Shown here: in pieces, positions 50,964 to 62,466 of the stretch | Numbering within the stretch: the first letter of the stretch is position 1 | Layout: each line of letters starts with the position of its first letter | Source of the DNA: Coccinella septempunctata | Taxonomy: Eukaryota > Arthropoda > Insecta > Coleoptera > Coccinellidae | DNA length: 64,000 bases | Direction of reading: 5' to 3' | Assembly (NCBI RefSeq): GCF_907165205.1 | Contig: NC_058193.1 | Coordinates: 35,787,521 to 35,851,520, forward strand | The notes under the pieces: generated by a model | What the model was told of the DNA's origin: nothing | What the model saw: only the letters and a program-made list of their open reading frames with translations | Databases searched by the model: none | Program-made: the position numbers and the translations under genes

Positions 50964-51212
50964 TGGCTGGCGCCATCTACGTAATTTTTGTTGGATTGAA
51001 AAATGGAATCTGTGTTCGAAAGAGAAATCTGTAGCGCCCGGCTGGCGCTATCTACACAATTTTTGTCGAATTGAAAGATGCTCGAAACATGGAAACTGTA
51101 GTTCGATAGCGAAATCTGTAGTACCTGACTGGCGCCATCTATACAATTTTCGGCAAATTGAAACATGTTCGAGATATAGAAACTGTAGTTCGAAAGAGAA
51201 ATCTGTAGCGCG
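50964..51212 (+). repeat. Minisatellite in the pit/spg divergent promoter, 2.9 units
   Basis: Units of about 75, 87 and 86 bp start at 50964, 51039 and 51127. Each begins with a 'ctggcgc(c/t)atcta' word (50967-50980, 51042-51055, 51129-51142). It continues with 'caattttygkcraattgaaa'-like sequence and 'ctgtrttcga', and ends 'gcgaaatctgtagcgc' or a close variant. A further unit is cut off at 'gtagcgcgg' (about 51206). The units lie between the pit start (50775) and the spg start (51437), so they are in promoter or 5' UTR sequence. Confidence 0.9.
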
Positions 51213-51436
51213 GTTTCAGACTTCTAATATAATGCTATCTATTGGACGATATTATGACTAAGCCACTATAATCAGATTTTTGCGCGCGGTCTGTATTGGA
51301 TTTCCTACTATCATTTTGACATACCAAAATTACACAAACAATGGCTCTCGAACAGATGAAGGAGCTATTGATTTGAAGTCCAACGAAGTTGCTTGTGTTT
51401 TCGAAAATGTGATAAGTGTTGTGAAATTGTTGAAAA

Positions 51437-54400
51437 ATGTGGATAGCTACGAAAACAAAAAAATACGGCGTTGGTAAGTCATTTCAGTTGTTATGTCATA
51501 CAAATTATAGCAAAAACAAATTGTTGTCTGACGTTTTGTAAATAGCAATTTATACCGATTTCCACTGTGATTTCCCTCACAAAAAAGTATTGTTTTATTC
51601 TGTCATTATCATGGAAAATTGTTATTTTTATATTGCGTTAAATTTTTGTATTTCATACCTTGTTTTTGTGTTAATTTCTTTATCGACAATTAAGGTTATT
51701 TTATACAAATAGATGATAATATGAAGGTAACTTGGTCGATTTCGATTAATAATTTCTGTTTTATTTGCAAAGTGAATTATCTTAGTTTATGTTGCGCGAT
51801 ATATTCTATCTATCGTTGCATAAAACAACGTTGAAGTTGAAAGCGGTCTCGGGCAATTTAAAACATCTTCGAACTGTCGGGATTTGATAGGCCCTACAGA
51901 CTTGACTTCCGGTCTCAAGAGCTGCACAGCATCATAAGTACAGTTTTTAAATATTATTTCCTCCGCAATCATGACTGGAATTTTTAATTGTTGTGCACAG
52001 GCAGATTCGAATTATGTTCTCCATCAAATGATTCAGGATCATTCATGTTCTACAGTACTTTGATTCGGCGGTTTTCTCCTTAAACCAAAAATATGCAGGA
52101 ATAAAGAATTAACCATTCACCTATTTGAATCACCAAAAAAAAAGTAATATAATATGAATGATTTCAGATACTTGCCTTACATTTCCTGTTTTTTTGTCGG
52201 GTTTGTAAGTGATACTTTTTCCTTCAGCTCGTTACTAGATAATAGAAAAGCTATCTTGAAACATTAGTAATTCTACAGTAGATTAGAGCGGACGATGAAT
52301 GAAGTTGGCTAGTCGTCATTTCTAGGCATTTCACGAATCATTCGGTTTTGGACACAAATTGAGATGACCACTCGGATGACCACCAATAAATATGATTTTT
52401 TGTTAGGAGTCCATCAGAAATAGATGGTCAATTTTCTCCGACAATATAAAGCTCTCTGGAGTTATACGAATTGAATTAATAAAATTGCCAGAACGATCCT
52501 TATCTTTAAGAAGTTTTGTCCTGAGTGTTACAGGATAAATAATGGTCGTAAAAACGTGTATCTTTGCACAATCTCCAAGAGAACTGAGGTCAACAGATAT
52601 ATTCAGCCCTTTCAATGTGCCACACTATAGATATGAAAATAATTCTCATGGAATTTCTACAGAAAGACCTATATTTAACTGTTTTGCTATTCCCTTTCAA
52701 AACCTGGGTTCCTCTTGCATCTTAACATAAGGCTCCGTTAATTTGCTATTCAGGATTTGGTCATGCACAGAGCATCCATTTTTTCAGCATAACCAAGGAC
52801 CAAAAGCAATTGTTCCTTCTTCACTGGCTCATTAATAAGTTCAATGAATCCTACCACAAGATTTTTCACGTGCTGAATAATAATTTTATGGAGGAGATTC
52901 CTTTACGTACATAGCAGCTTCGTTAAAGCAACTTCGATAGTCTCGATTTTCTTCTTCAGTATAATATTAACGAGGCATAACGCATACCTGGCATTTCCGA
53001 TTTTACTACTTTTAATTTTCGAGGAATGCTTTGGTCGATTTACGATCCCCAATGGAAATTCATCAGTAAACTTTTGGCCTATAGGAATGCCAATAAAATT
53101 CGTTCGATTATACATATTCACTCCAACCAACAGTTTATCATTTTATTATATAGAAACTGGTATCTTTAGGTATGATTCTGAGGAATATCAATTTTATTCG
53201 AGTAATCTGCTGTTGATGCTGCGACGTGGAGAAACGAAGATCTTATTATTATTTAGAATCGTTTTTCTGTCTCTCTGTTGTCTTTTACTAATTTAGTCCT
53301 TGAGGTTAACTTCTGTGATGACCATTGTATGACGAATAAGTGAAAAATATTTCGTTATTCCTGTCCTGCCTTTTTATATTGTTCTTCAAGTCAATATGGG
53401 AAGAAGAAATCGACCAATCGTTTGTTTCCACAGCTTTAATCAGTTTCATTACCCAGATTAGAGCATTCCAAATGTTAGACCGACGTTATTGTTGTTTTCA
53501 ACAAAATACCCGCTTAGGAATGTCTGCGAAAACGTTTTAAATGGTTCACCTATTGAAACAAAACGTCGTTCTGGTGATTCATTGAAATCGGTTCAAATAC
53601 CTAATAAGTAATGCTAATCTCAGCAAATTACTGCCGGTTTTTCTGGTGTGCTGCAACGAAATGGATCTCCATTTGCTACCGGTTTTCATGCCTTATCTTT
53701 GCTTACCATTTCCAATCTGCCATGTCCGAAAATGCTTCGATAATGGTTGTTGAAGAGGCACGTTGTTCATTCTTAATCAGATCAGATTCTATATTGGTGA
53801 TATTTCAAATATATCCATCCAATCATGAATAATACACGCCCAAGAATTAGAGAAATTGTATAATGCAAATGTTAATTATTCCTAGAACAGCACAACCTGA
53901 AAATATATTCGAATATAAGGGGGTCCTACAAAACCACGGGAATTCATTTTTTCAAGTCCCTATGGCATTTTTTCTCTTTCTCAGGGACATCCTGTATTTT
54001 TCTGTATATTCCTCACAATTTTTCGTTCAACAGTTTCTGAAATATTTATGATTTCGATAAATAGCTCACACTAGCAAAGACTTACAGCAAAAAATCCCAA
54101 CATGCAGATTTTCTGTACAAAATTGTGACTAGTTCTCTATAAACGTTCAAAAGATGGCGACCCCTCCCGATTTCATTTCAGTGCTTTCCTCATTTTTTTT
54201 TTACTATGACCTCATCTTCGATAAAATCGTAAAGGCAAAATATCCCAATTATCTGATATTTCGCGAACAAAGTTCACGTCACTGTTAGAACCGTAGTTTC
54301 CCCTTTTTAATCGGTTATCACTTCTATCCAAGGCTTGTATGCATCATCTATCCTCCAATTCGTTGGGAATTTGGATCTGAATTATGTTGATTTTCGCATT

Positions 54401-55916
54401 AGAAACGTTAAACTGGGTTTCGCTTTTCGTTCGTCTAATCTCTGACAATGATAAGGTCATTTCAAGCCTGATTTACCTGTGTGAGACTAATATCGATACA
54501 TTCGATAATAATATCTTATAAATAATAAAAATTTGCTGAAGGTGAACTTTTCTCACAGTTTCTCTGTCGTCATTTACAAATTTCAATGATTTGGTCTGAA
54601 TTTCCTAGAGCTACTAGGAGGTCTAATGTAATCTTTAAAACAGATGGCAAAAATATCCTGACACTTAGCAAATGACCAAACACATCTTGTGAGGAATTAT
54701 GGATGTTCAAAGAAGGCATGCCAGTGAGCAGTAAATCTTTCAGGTAGTAAGTCATCAAACAATGAAATTCACACCCTCTGGGTGGGAAATTTTCACCACC
54801 CGAAAATGGCGTAATTTCTCTAAGAATTGAGGTATTCTATAACTGCCCTGCAAAGGGCGAAGTTTCTTCTCCTATTGGTTGATTTATAATGATCATTGCT
54901 GATGCTTCTTTTTTTTTTCGTGCTCACATTTCAAAGTAGTTGTGGCGATTTACGTGGTTCAAAACCACAATAACAATACAAATAAATATCTTATAGTTCA
55001 AGTTAAGGAAGCTCATTTTTTTAAATTAATTGTCCTGATTCTCATAGATTTGCTGCTAACTGCAATACTTCTATTTTCGTTTCTATCATAATATGAGAGC
55101 TAGAATGTGAAATAAAGACAAACACTCTTGATTATTCACCTGGTTCTATCTGAATACTAAGGATGTATCATAAACAACAATAATAACATAATGAAATGAT
55201 TATAATTGGATTATAGGAGCGCCCTCATGAATTATTTGCACAGGGAAAAAATAATTTAGCTAATGAACACAACTCATGGGGTTGATTTCAAAGTATATAT
55301 GATATTACTTCATTTATAATGAACCTGAGGAATCCAGATTTAAAAAAATACTCTCCTAATCGGAGAGCCTAAATATTGAATGAAAAACGAACAATTTTGC
55401 ACCACTATTTCTTTTTTTTTCAGCGATATATAACTGGAAAGGCGAAACACGTCTTGGCCTGTCCCTGGAAATAGGGGAAACTGTACAAATCCTTGAGGAA
55501 TATCCAGGCTGGTACAGAGGGTTCTCAACTAAAAACAGATCGGTCAAAGGCATATTTCCACAGTCGTACATCCACTTGAAACCTTGCAAAGTCGATAACG
55601 AAGGTCTCTTTGAAAGCGTTGTACCTATCGAGGATCCTGTAATCAGGGAAGTCACCCTAGTTCTTAGAGAATGGGGCGATATATGGAAAAAACTGTTTGT
55701 GGTAAGTGATGTCTCTTATTCGAATTCAGAGACTACATTTTAAATTCGCCGAATTGTCCACTTTCAGAACAAAGAGAACTACAAGTTCGAAACTGTTGGG
55801 AAGGTTATGAGGGACTTGTTAGAATGGCGGAGGCAACTGGTATCTGGCACTCTTACCCACGATCAAACGAACGAGCTGAAACTGAAGATAATTGGAAAAA
55901 TCGACTGGGGAAATCG
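51437..55916 (+). CDS. spg: sponge / DOCK3-4 guanine nucleotide exchange factor, 5' exons (partial)
   Basis: Three coding exons are in the window: 51437-51473 (MWIATKTKKYGV, strong donor GTAAGT), 55424-55701 and 55768-55916, joined in phase. The start 'MWI...KKYGVA' equals the DOCK3/4 N-terminus. Exon 2 holds an SH3 domain ('LGLSLEIGETVQILEEYPGW', 'VKGIFPQSYIHL'). It is followed by 'VIREVTLVLREWGDIWKKLF' and 'MRDLLEWRRQLVSGTLTHDQ' to 'KIDWGNR', the conserved helical region after the SH3. DOCK proteins with ELMO activate Rac/Rap GTPases at the plasma membrane in adhesion and nervous-system development. The DHR-1 and DHR-2 domains must lie in exons beyond the window, as none was found up to 64000. 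The 37-nt first exon is easy to miss. Intron 1 is 3950 bp. Confidence 0.9.
51474..55423. other. Intron 1 of spg
   Basis: 3950 bp of AT-rich sequence between the first two spg coding exons. Small ORFs on both strands show no recognised domain. No RNA gene or clear transposon was found. Regulatory elements could be here, but I cannot point to one. Confidence 0.6.
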
Positions 55917-57111
55917 GTAAGTTTGAATTACATGCTAGTCTCAGGAATTTTCTAAACAATGAATGGTGAGGATTCAGCAACTTTGTCAGATGATCAATTT
56001 GGAGAATGCGCTACATGAGTTCACGCTAATTTTAATGACATATGAAAATTCGAAATAGCTCGTTTTTTCTTCAGATTATTACATTTTCATTGCAAAATAT
56101 TGGAATATGGGCATTTCATTTCACTTTTCGAAAAAATTCGCTTTTTGATTTGGATAATGGATACAAACTATTAGGATCACTTCAATATGTAGATGTTTAT
56201 ATTGCTTGTCACTTATTAAATACAGGAAATAGTGGAAATCAACACTTAGAGGTTACTGATTTGAATTTCTAAACTTTTTTTCAATCTTCTGAAGAGAATA
56301 CTGCTGGCAAATGTCTGTCATTGCCTTGTAGAAAATGAACCACACATATATATATCTGTTAACTGCTTCTAGTAGAAGTAATCAAGGTTTGTATGATTGT
56401 TATTTCTTTTCCTGTTTTTTTATTCCGGTATTTGTGTGAATGAACATCATACTACAAAAAAAAAACTCGTTTCATCCATTATCTACTCACTTCCTGTTGA
56501 ATTGAATTGGTAATGGCGAAGAAATAAAAATAACCGTGAGGCATAAAACGATTATTTTGATGAGAAGGTAATAAATACAAAACGAAGTAGTTCCTTTAAT
56601 TTTATTACATTAGAAAAATACTTCTTAATTATAAAAAAATAATATCTAATATATGAATTAAGGCACAGTAGGTTACCTTTTACCTAAACCTATTTCGGAA
56701 GTCTTATTGTGTGATAATAAATTTATGTGTCACTTCTTTAAAAAAAAATCTATACAAAAATATATCGAAATATAAATCAATCACATTCAGTAGGGATTCA
56801 AATATCCCTAAAATTTTAAAGGGAGTTTGTCACAGTCCTTATTTTCAAAATCTCCTAGTTACAAAGTTTTAGGATGGCAGTGAGGTTACTTCATAGAAGA
56901 AAATATCTACCATATTGTAGTAGTTGTACCCTCTGAACCCGAATCGCCTAAAAGAATATGACAATTAATGTTGTATACAGAAAAATATAACATATAGCTC
57001 ACTTAAAAAATTAGCATCACATCAAATTCTAAATCATCCACAGAATTGTCTCTACCCTATACTAAACTTAAAAAATATATAATAAAAACACAAAAGAAAA
57101 ATTAACTAAAA
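55917..57111. other. spg intron sequence and 3' region of innexin 3
   Basis: No exon is recognised. The 3' UTR of the minus-strand innexin probably covers 57100-57416, because a minus-strand AATAAA (TTTATT at 57112-57117) lies about 300 bp past its stop. Confidence 0.5.
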
Positions 57112-57117
57112 TTTATT
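57112..57117 (-). terminator. Polyadenylation signal of innexin 3
   Basis: TTTATT on the plus strand reads AATAAA on the minus strand, 300 bp downstream of the innexin 3 stop codon. Confidence 0.45.
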
Positions 57118-57416
57118 CATTTAAAATCTTATCATCGAATGAGATAGATACAGCATTTAGGTGGAGCAGTCTAAATAAATCTGTATAAAAACCTATACAA
57201 CTGGGCAAAAGCGGAAAAGAACTAATATTTATAATTGAAAAAATATAACCTATTTCGAAATAATCACAAGATACATCATTCAAACCAGGAATCTTGGAAA
57301 TTTGTCGAGATCCTAGTTAACATGGCATTTAAACAAACTTATCAATTAGGGCATTCACATTTCTTGGAATAAACGAAATTCAGGAATTGATTTGTCATTT
57401 GTTTGGAAACTAAATC

Positions 57417-59025
57417 TTATGTTTCAGTCTCTTTACCGTATTGCTCGATTTCGGGGTAAATGGGGCTCATCTCTAGGGTGCTGGGGGCCGATGGGAGGTT
57501 GCTATTGCTGCCAAAGTTCAATCTTCTGACCAACTCTTCCAAAATTTCCCCGAATACCATCAGGTTCATATTTTGACCCAAGAAGTGCAAAAGTAGAAAG
57601 TCGCCAACCTGAAACAAAAAATTGTTTCAATTATTTCATGGACACCTACGATTTAATGGCGGAAGCATACCTGTGTTTTTCTGATGATAGTGTCAACAGC
57701 GTTATGGGCTCCAAATCTGAACCTCCTTCTCAAAATGGTTTCTCTGGTGTTCGGAAGCAGGACCACGGCAGCAGAATAGCAGATGGCCAAACCGGATAGA
57801 ATAGCCACGATGATGAACCAGAACCAGAGGAAGATGTAGATCTTCTCATTCAAAATGTTCAGGGCTAACACACAGAGTGCGTCGTGTTTTTGGATGGACC
57901 CTGAAGGACCAAATTTGTTGAAGGTACACTTGGTCACTCTGGGGAAGATGGAAACCATAGGATCCGTACGATTCTCTTGGTCCATATTCGAAAAACTAAT
58001 GACGTCAGTTCCGTATGACAAGAAGGCTCCGCCCAAGAATTTGTCGGTCATAATAATGTTGACTATCTGTTGGGGAAACAAGGGGATTGTAGACTTCAAA
58101 GAAATGAATACTTTGATGATTTCACTTACCACATTGACGAAATTCAAAATTTCACAGAAGAAGTAGCCGAAGGCGTAGGTGTTGTGTAAATGCATAGTTT
58201 CGATGAGATATTGCACGAGTCTGTTTTGTCGGGCTTCCCTTTCTTCCCTGTTTCCTACGAAGGAACCACGGAGACCCTCGGTTATCTGTCTGACCTTTCC
58301 CTCTTCCCAGTTTTTCCAGATCCAATGTGGGACGTAGAACATCACACCCTGAAAGAACGAAAAGTTTTACTTGTTGTTCTTCTTTGTCAAACCACCTCGT
58401 TTACCTGGAAGAATAGAACAAATGGAACCCATTGGTAGTAGCTGTGATAGGTCTTCTCTTGGTTTTCATTACCCAATCCAGGATGGGCCACTTCTGTTCC
58501 AACTATTTTTCCTTGCTCATGGGGCAAGGTGAAGGTGTAGGTGATCCAGCAGAACGTATTTATCACATGGGGGTGGTTCACCCTGTCGTGGATACATTGA
58601 ATTGGATAACCTAGAAGATGAGTGTTATAAATGTGTATTTATCGATTCGTGAATCGTTTCAAAACAAATCTCGATAGGTTATCAGAGTTTGAATATATGA
58701 ATTGACCTTTCTGTTTGGTTTTCATGCCACAATTGCTCAGTTTGGAGATGGAACTGATTTCGAACGCGTGTTGTGAAGTTTATCGATTCATTCTGTTTAT
58801 GAATGTTGAATATCATTTGTAATTTCTGGGAGAAATAATACCGCATACTGTATGAACCTTACCTATTAAATTATTGGCAGTCACGATTATACAACAGACA
58901 AATAGTATTGCTGAGGTTAACCTATAGTGAGCTCTAAAAACCATGTTGTCTATCATGGCCTTGTCCACCAGATACCTGATTTTGATCAGGCCGGCAACGG
59001 CCGACACCATTCCGAAGACTGTCAT
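57417..59025 (-). CDS. Inx3: Innexin 3 (gap junction protein)
   Basis: Five coding exons (transcript order): 59025-58863, 58610-58405, 58348-58130, 58066-57671, 57608-57417. All are in phase, giving 391 residues (Drosophila Inx3 is 395). Innexins form invertebrate gap junction channels with four membrane spans. The start MTVFGMVSAVAGLIKIRYL, the innexin signature YYQWVPFVLFFQ near residue 112, two cysteine-bearing extracellular loops ('CIHDRVNHPHVINTFCW', 'SIFPRVTKCTFNKFGPSG') and 'LCVLALNILNEKIYIFLW' are all present. The C-terminal tail 'SAPSTLEM' with final 'GKETET' is specific for the Inx3 subfamily and points to this rather than Inx1, 2 or ShakB. The gene lies antisense downstream of the visible spg exons, probably inside a spg intron. 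Confidence 0.96.
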
Positions 59026-61846
59026 CTTGAATTATTTCTGGAAAAGAGAAATAAAAAAATGGTTATAGGAGTTTATCACTGTTGTTCATGGATTGCTCAA
59101 AAAATCTTCATCTCTGTTTGTTTTGAGCGTATACAAAAAACTATTGAACAGTTTTGCTCTCCTCTGTCAGTATAAGTATCGATATCTTGGTGTAGGAGCA
59201 TCTGCTTGTATGGTTCAAATGCAGGAATTTAAAGCCACATCCTCTGTTGCGAGTATTTTCTTTGAAGACCTTGATGTTCCTCTTTGTATAGGCAATTAAC
59301 ATGTGTTTTCTGTATATTTATTCTGACGCTCATTACAAACATTTAATGGTAACAGTAACTACTCTGAAATAAACCTTTATGCAGCATATCTTCAGGTCAA
59401 GATAGCACAATAAAAGATAACATTCAAATGAATATAATGATTTCCGATACTCATGATATCTTGCTGAATATGAGCAATCTCCACGAACTCAATTATAGTA
59501 TGATTCACTCGAGTGAAATCACCGAATCTTCAAATGGCATTCTATAATAATTAATGTGTCCATAACAAAGGGTGATTTTACGCATTTTCTCACGCCAATT
59601 GAAGCCAATTTTGAGTTAAATGTGAACGAGATACATAGATAAGTCATTTATGGACTAGTTCACATAGCAATTGTTGCCTTCAATCTGGTGTGTCACCTGA
59701 CTCTTAATTCCTAGCTCAATTATGAAGATTTTCATGTCTCACTCCCCAAATATTTATGTTAGTGTTGGGTAAACTATTCCAAATCGTATATTAAACAAAC
59801 GAGCATCAAATGATGCTCATATTTGAATATAATGAAGATAAATAGAGAAAGGTTGATACAACTGTTTGACAAGAACTATTTGTATTAAGGTAATTGTGTA
59901 AGAATGAAAAGAATGTTGGAGATATTTATGAATTTGCCTGTATCGAGGGAAATATACCATTTGAACTTTTAATTCCAATGGTACCAGATTAAAAAAGTGC
60001 TGCAGCGGAAAGTAATGGTCCGTTTTATTGGATATAATGTGTCAAATTGTCAGCGACCTCGCTAGAAGACAATTATTAATTATTACAAAATCCGTTACAC
60101 GTGCATGTTGCATACGTCAAACGTTTCGTTCATTCTGTTATCATTATTCAAGGCTGTCCCACGAACGAATATCGAAAAGGATTATCTTATTCGAAGAGAC
60201 TCGTCTATCCGTCAATTCTGGTTAACGCGAACAACAATAACCGTTAGATTTTACCGAGGATTTTACATCGATTCCACGGTTGCACCGCTGATGTATAGTT
60301 GCATCGTCAAAGACTCATGGTTGCCTCGAAGTGCAACTTTTTAAATTACGCAAGTTCACGTGGATCGTAGCTTCAAGTTGCAGGAAACCAGGTCACATTG
60401 AATAGAAGTACCGGTCATTTTATGCCCATTACAATTTTATCGGTTTGAGGTGTGTATAGATAGAGAATATACAATCAACGTTTTGGTACGATGTTGATTG
60501 TAAGGATTCGTGTTAAATAGGTGGATTTAGAATAGTGGTAATTTATCATGCGGCACGATCAATGAGGTACTCTTTTCTTGGATAGTGTTCATTTTTCAAT
60601 GATTCCGGTTTTAGTTTACAGCTCATTCTTATGAGCTTCTACCTGTATTATCCATCCTGAATACCAGGTACATTTTATGGGACAGAAATGCCTGGTTACC
60701 AGTCTTGTAAAAATGTCCTTAAACGTTTATATCCCTTCTAACCTTCAACGTTCGTTTTCACGTGTTTTTTATGGGATGTTGGGACTGAAGGAATACCTAT
60801 TATGGTCTTGATTGCCAAGATGTGATCATAATGGATGGGAATTCGTACATTAATCATTTTAAATTATGTAAACTTCAGAGCTCTATCTGCTGGAAGTAAC
60901 GTAACTGACAACACGATAAAAATTTGTTTGAACATCTCGATTCGTTTGGTTCGAGATAAATAATTCTGCAACGGTGGATGTTAAGGCTGTTCCTGTCCAT
61001 ATCAACATCCGTTAAATAATGTACGTGAACGTTTTTCATCATTTGTATTTATTGTGATCTTCGCAACCGCAAATGATGATTTTACTGCTTGATCTCGGCT
61101 TCAATAATGGCTAGAAAATTTCCCGGAAAACTTTTTACGCTACACGATTGAAATAAGTATCCGCATAGATTATGTAATGAAGGATTATAAATATTAATTT
61201 GTGGAAGGTGGACGACTACGCCATTTTGTGTACAACGTCTTCGGTTTTGGCTTTGAGACTTTGTGATCAATCCAAGGAGTTTGAGTTAAAAATTTTTTTC
61301 GTTTTGAGCTTCGATTACAAAAGAAGAAAAACTGGTGAAGCTATGTTATAGTTTTTCAACTCGGTTGTGACTTAAATTGGAATGGAAAGTTGTAAATTTG
61401 CAAGGATTTATCATTTTCTCGAGAATAGCATCAATTTCTCCTTCAGCGAAGCGCAATGTACTCTGCCACATGTTGATATGTCATTGTTCTTCGAATCGTT
61501 CATAATAGTTCATAATAGGTGCTAAGTGAGGCGAATTATCTAATAATAGAACATAATTCGTGGTCAAATGAGCGGTCAAATATTTATTCTTGTCTAAGTT
61601 TGGAAACTCCGATCGAGAGACAATATACTCGCGATTCGAATTGAAGTCCTTTGTGTTTACCTTTTTTTGCTGTAGCAACGGTAATCCAAGTAAGCGTCCG
61701 ATGTAAATCCAAACTTAAACGGTCTCCTACACCTAAGTTAAGGCCACTTAATCACATAAATTAACTTAATTCACTAAAAGTCTTGGAAGGCACTGTATTT
61801 TTCATAACATTTTGTTCGTACTGTTCCTATCCTACATCAGGCTGCC
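59026..61846. other. Upstream region of innexin 3; no gene seen
   Basis: This includes innexin 3 promoter and 5' UTR sequence near 59026-59300. The rest is AT-rich with no recognisable exon, RNA gene or repeat. No continuing spg exon was detected by eye. Confidence 0.4.
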
Positions 61847-62466
61847 TCACAGCATAACTGACAAACTAGCTTTCTTCGTCCTCTTCTCAGTACACAAGAG
61901 AAGGGAGAGCTTTATCTCTGTTCTACCCGCAGGCCGCGGTTGGCCGTCCTTGTCTAGAAGCACTTTAACTCGGGCCCCGTTGAAAGAATGCATATCTCCC
62001 AGTCCGGTCTTTTTGGCCTTTATTGTTCGGTGAGACTTGACATATTTCGATAAAAGTGTTGGAGTTGTTGCTAGACTGGTGAACTGATAATCTCTGAGAA
62101 TCCTCGATTTTGTACGAGGAAGTGGATTTTCACGAAGGAGAAGAACAATGGACATCTGCCGTTTTGGCCTTGCGGGGTTGCCATGGTTCGATGGAGTTGA
62201 AATGGAAATAACGAGTCGGAAAACCCACACCTGGGTGGTTATTTCACGAAGACCTCCTGGATTGGAATGAATCAGACGTTGATCATTGTGTTCTCTTAGA
62301 TTGAACGTTTGCCTAATCACTAGAAGTCTTTTTTTCTTCCTAATCTTCACAACAGAGACAGTTCTCAATATCATAAAGTCTGCTTTCTTTGAAACATCAA
62401 CTCTTTTCAATCCAGGGTCCAGATCATCATTTTTCTTGAAATTATCGAACACCCCCTGTAATATAC
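61847..62466 (-). other. Unclassified 201-codon ORF next to a transposon-like terminus
   Basis: The minus-strand frame stays open for 201 codons down to a stop at 61847. This is much longer than other non-coding ORFs here and in GC-richer sequence. The first codon is GTG, so this is not a complete gene as it stands. Readable segments include 'RTIKAKKTGLGDMHSFNGAR' and 'DKDGQPRPAGRTEIKLSLL'. I recognise no domain. Just upstream (62452-62466) the sequence reads 'acagggggtgttcgataatt' on the minus strand, the kind of terminus found on dispersed insect elements. A fragment of a mobile element is the likeliest reading, and an exon of an unknown gene is the alternative. Confidence 0.35.

Noticed and set aside
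51280..51477. 65-codon ORF over the spg first exon
   Set aside because: Different frame from the true exon; the frame giving MWIATKTKKYGV joins in phase to the SH3 exon and matches the DOCK3/4 start.
57855..58166. 103-codon plus-strand ORF
   Set aside because: Antisense shadow of innexin 3 exons 3 and 4.
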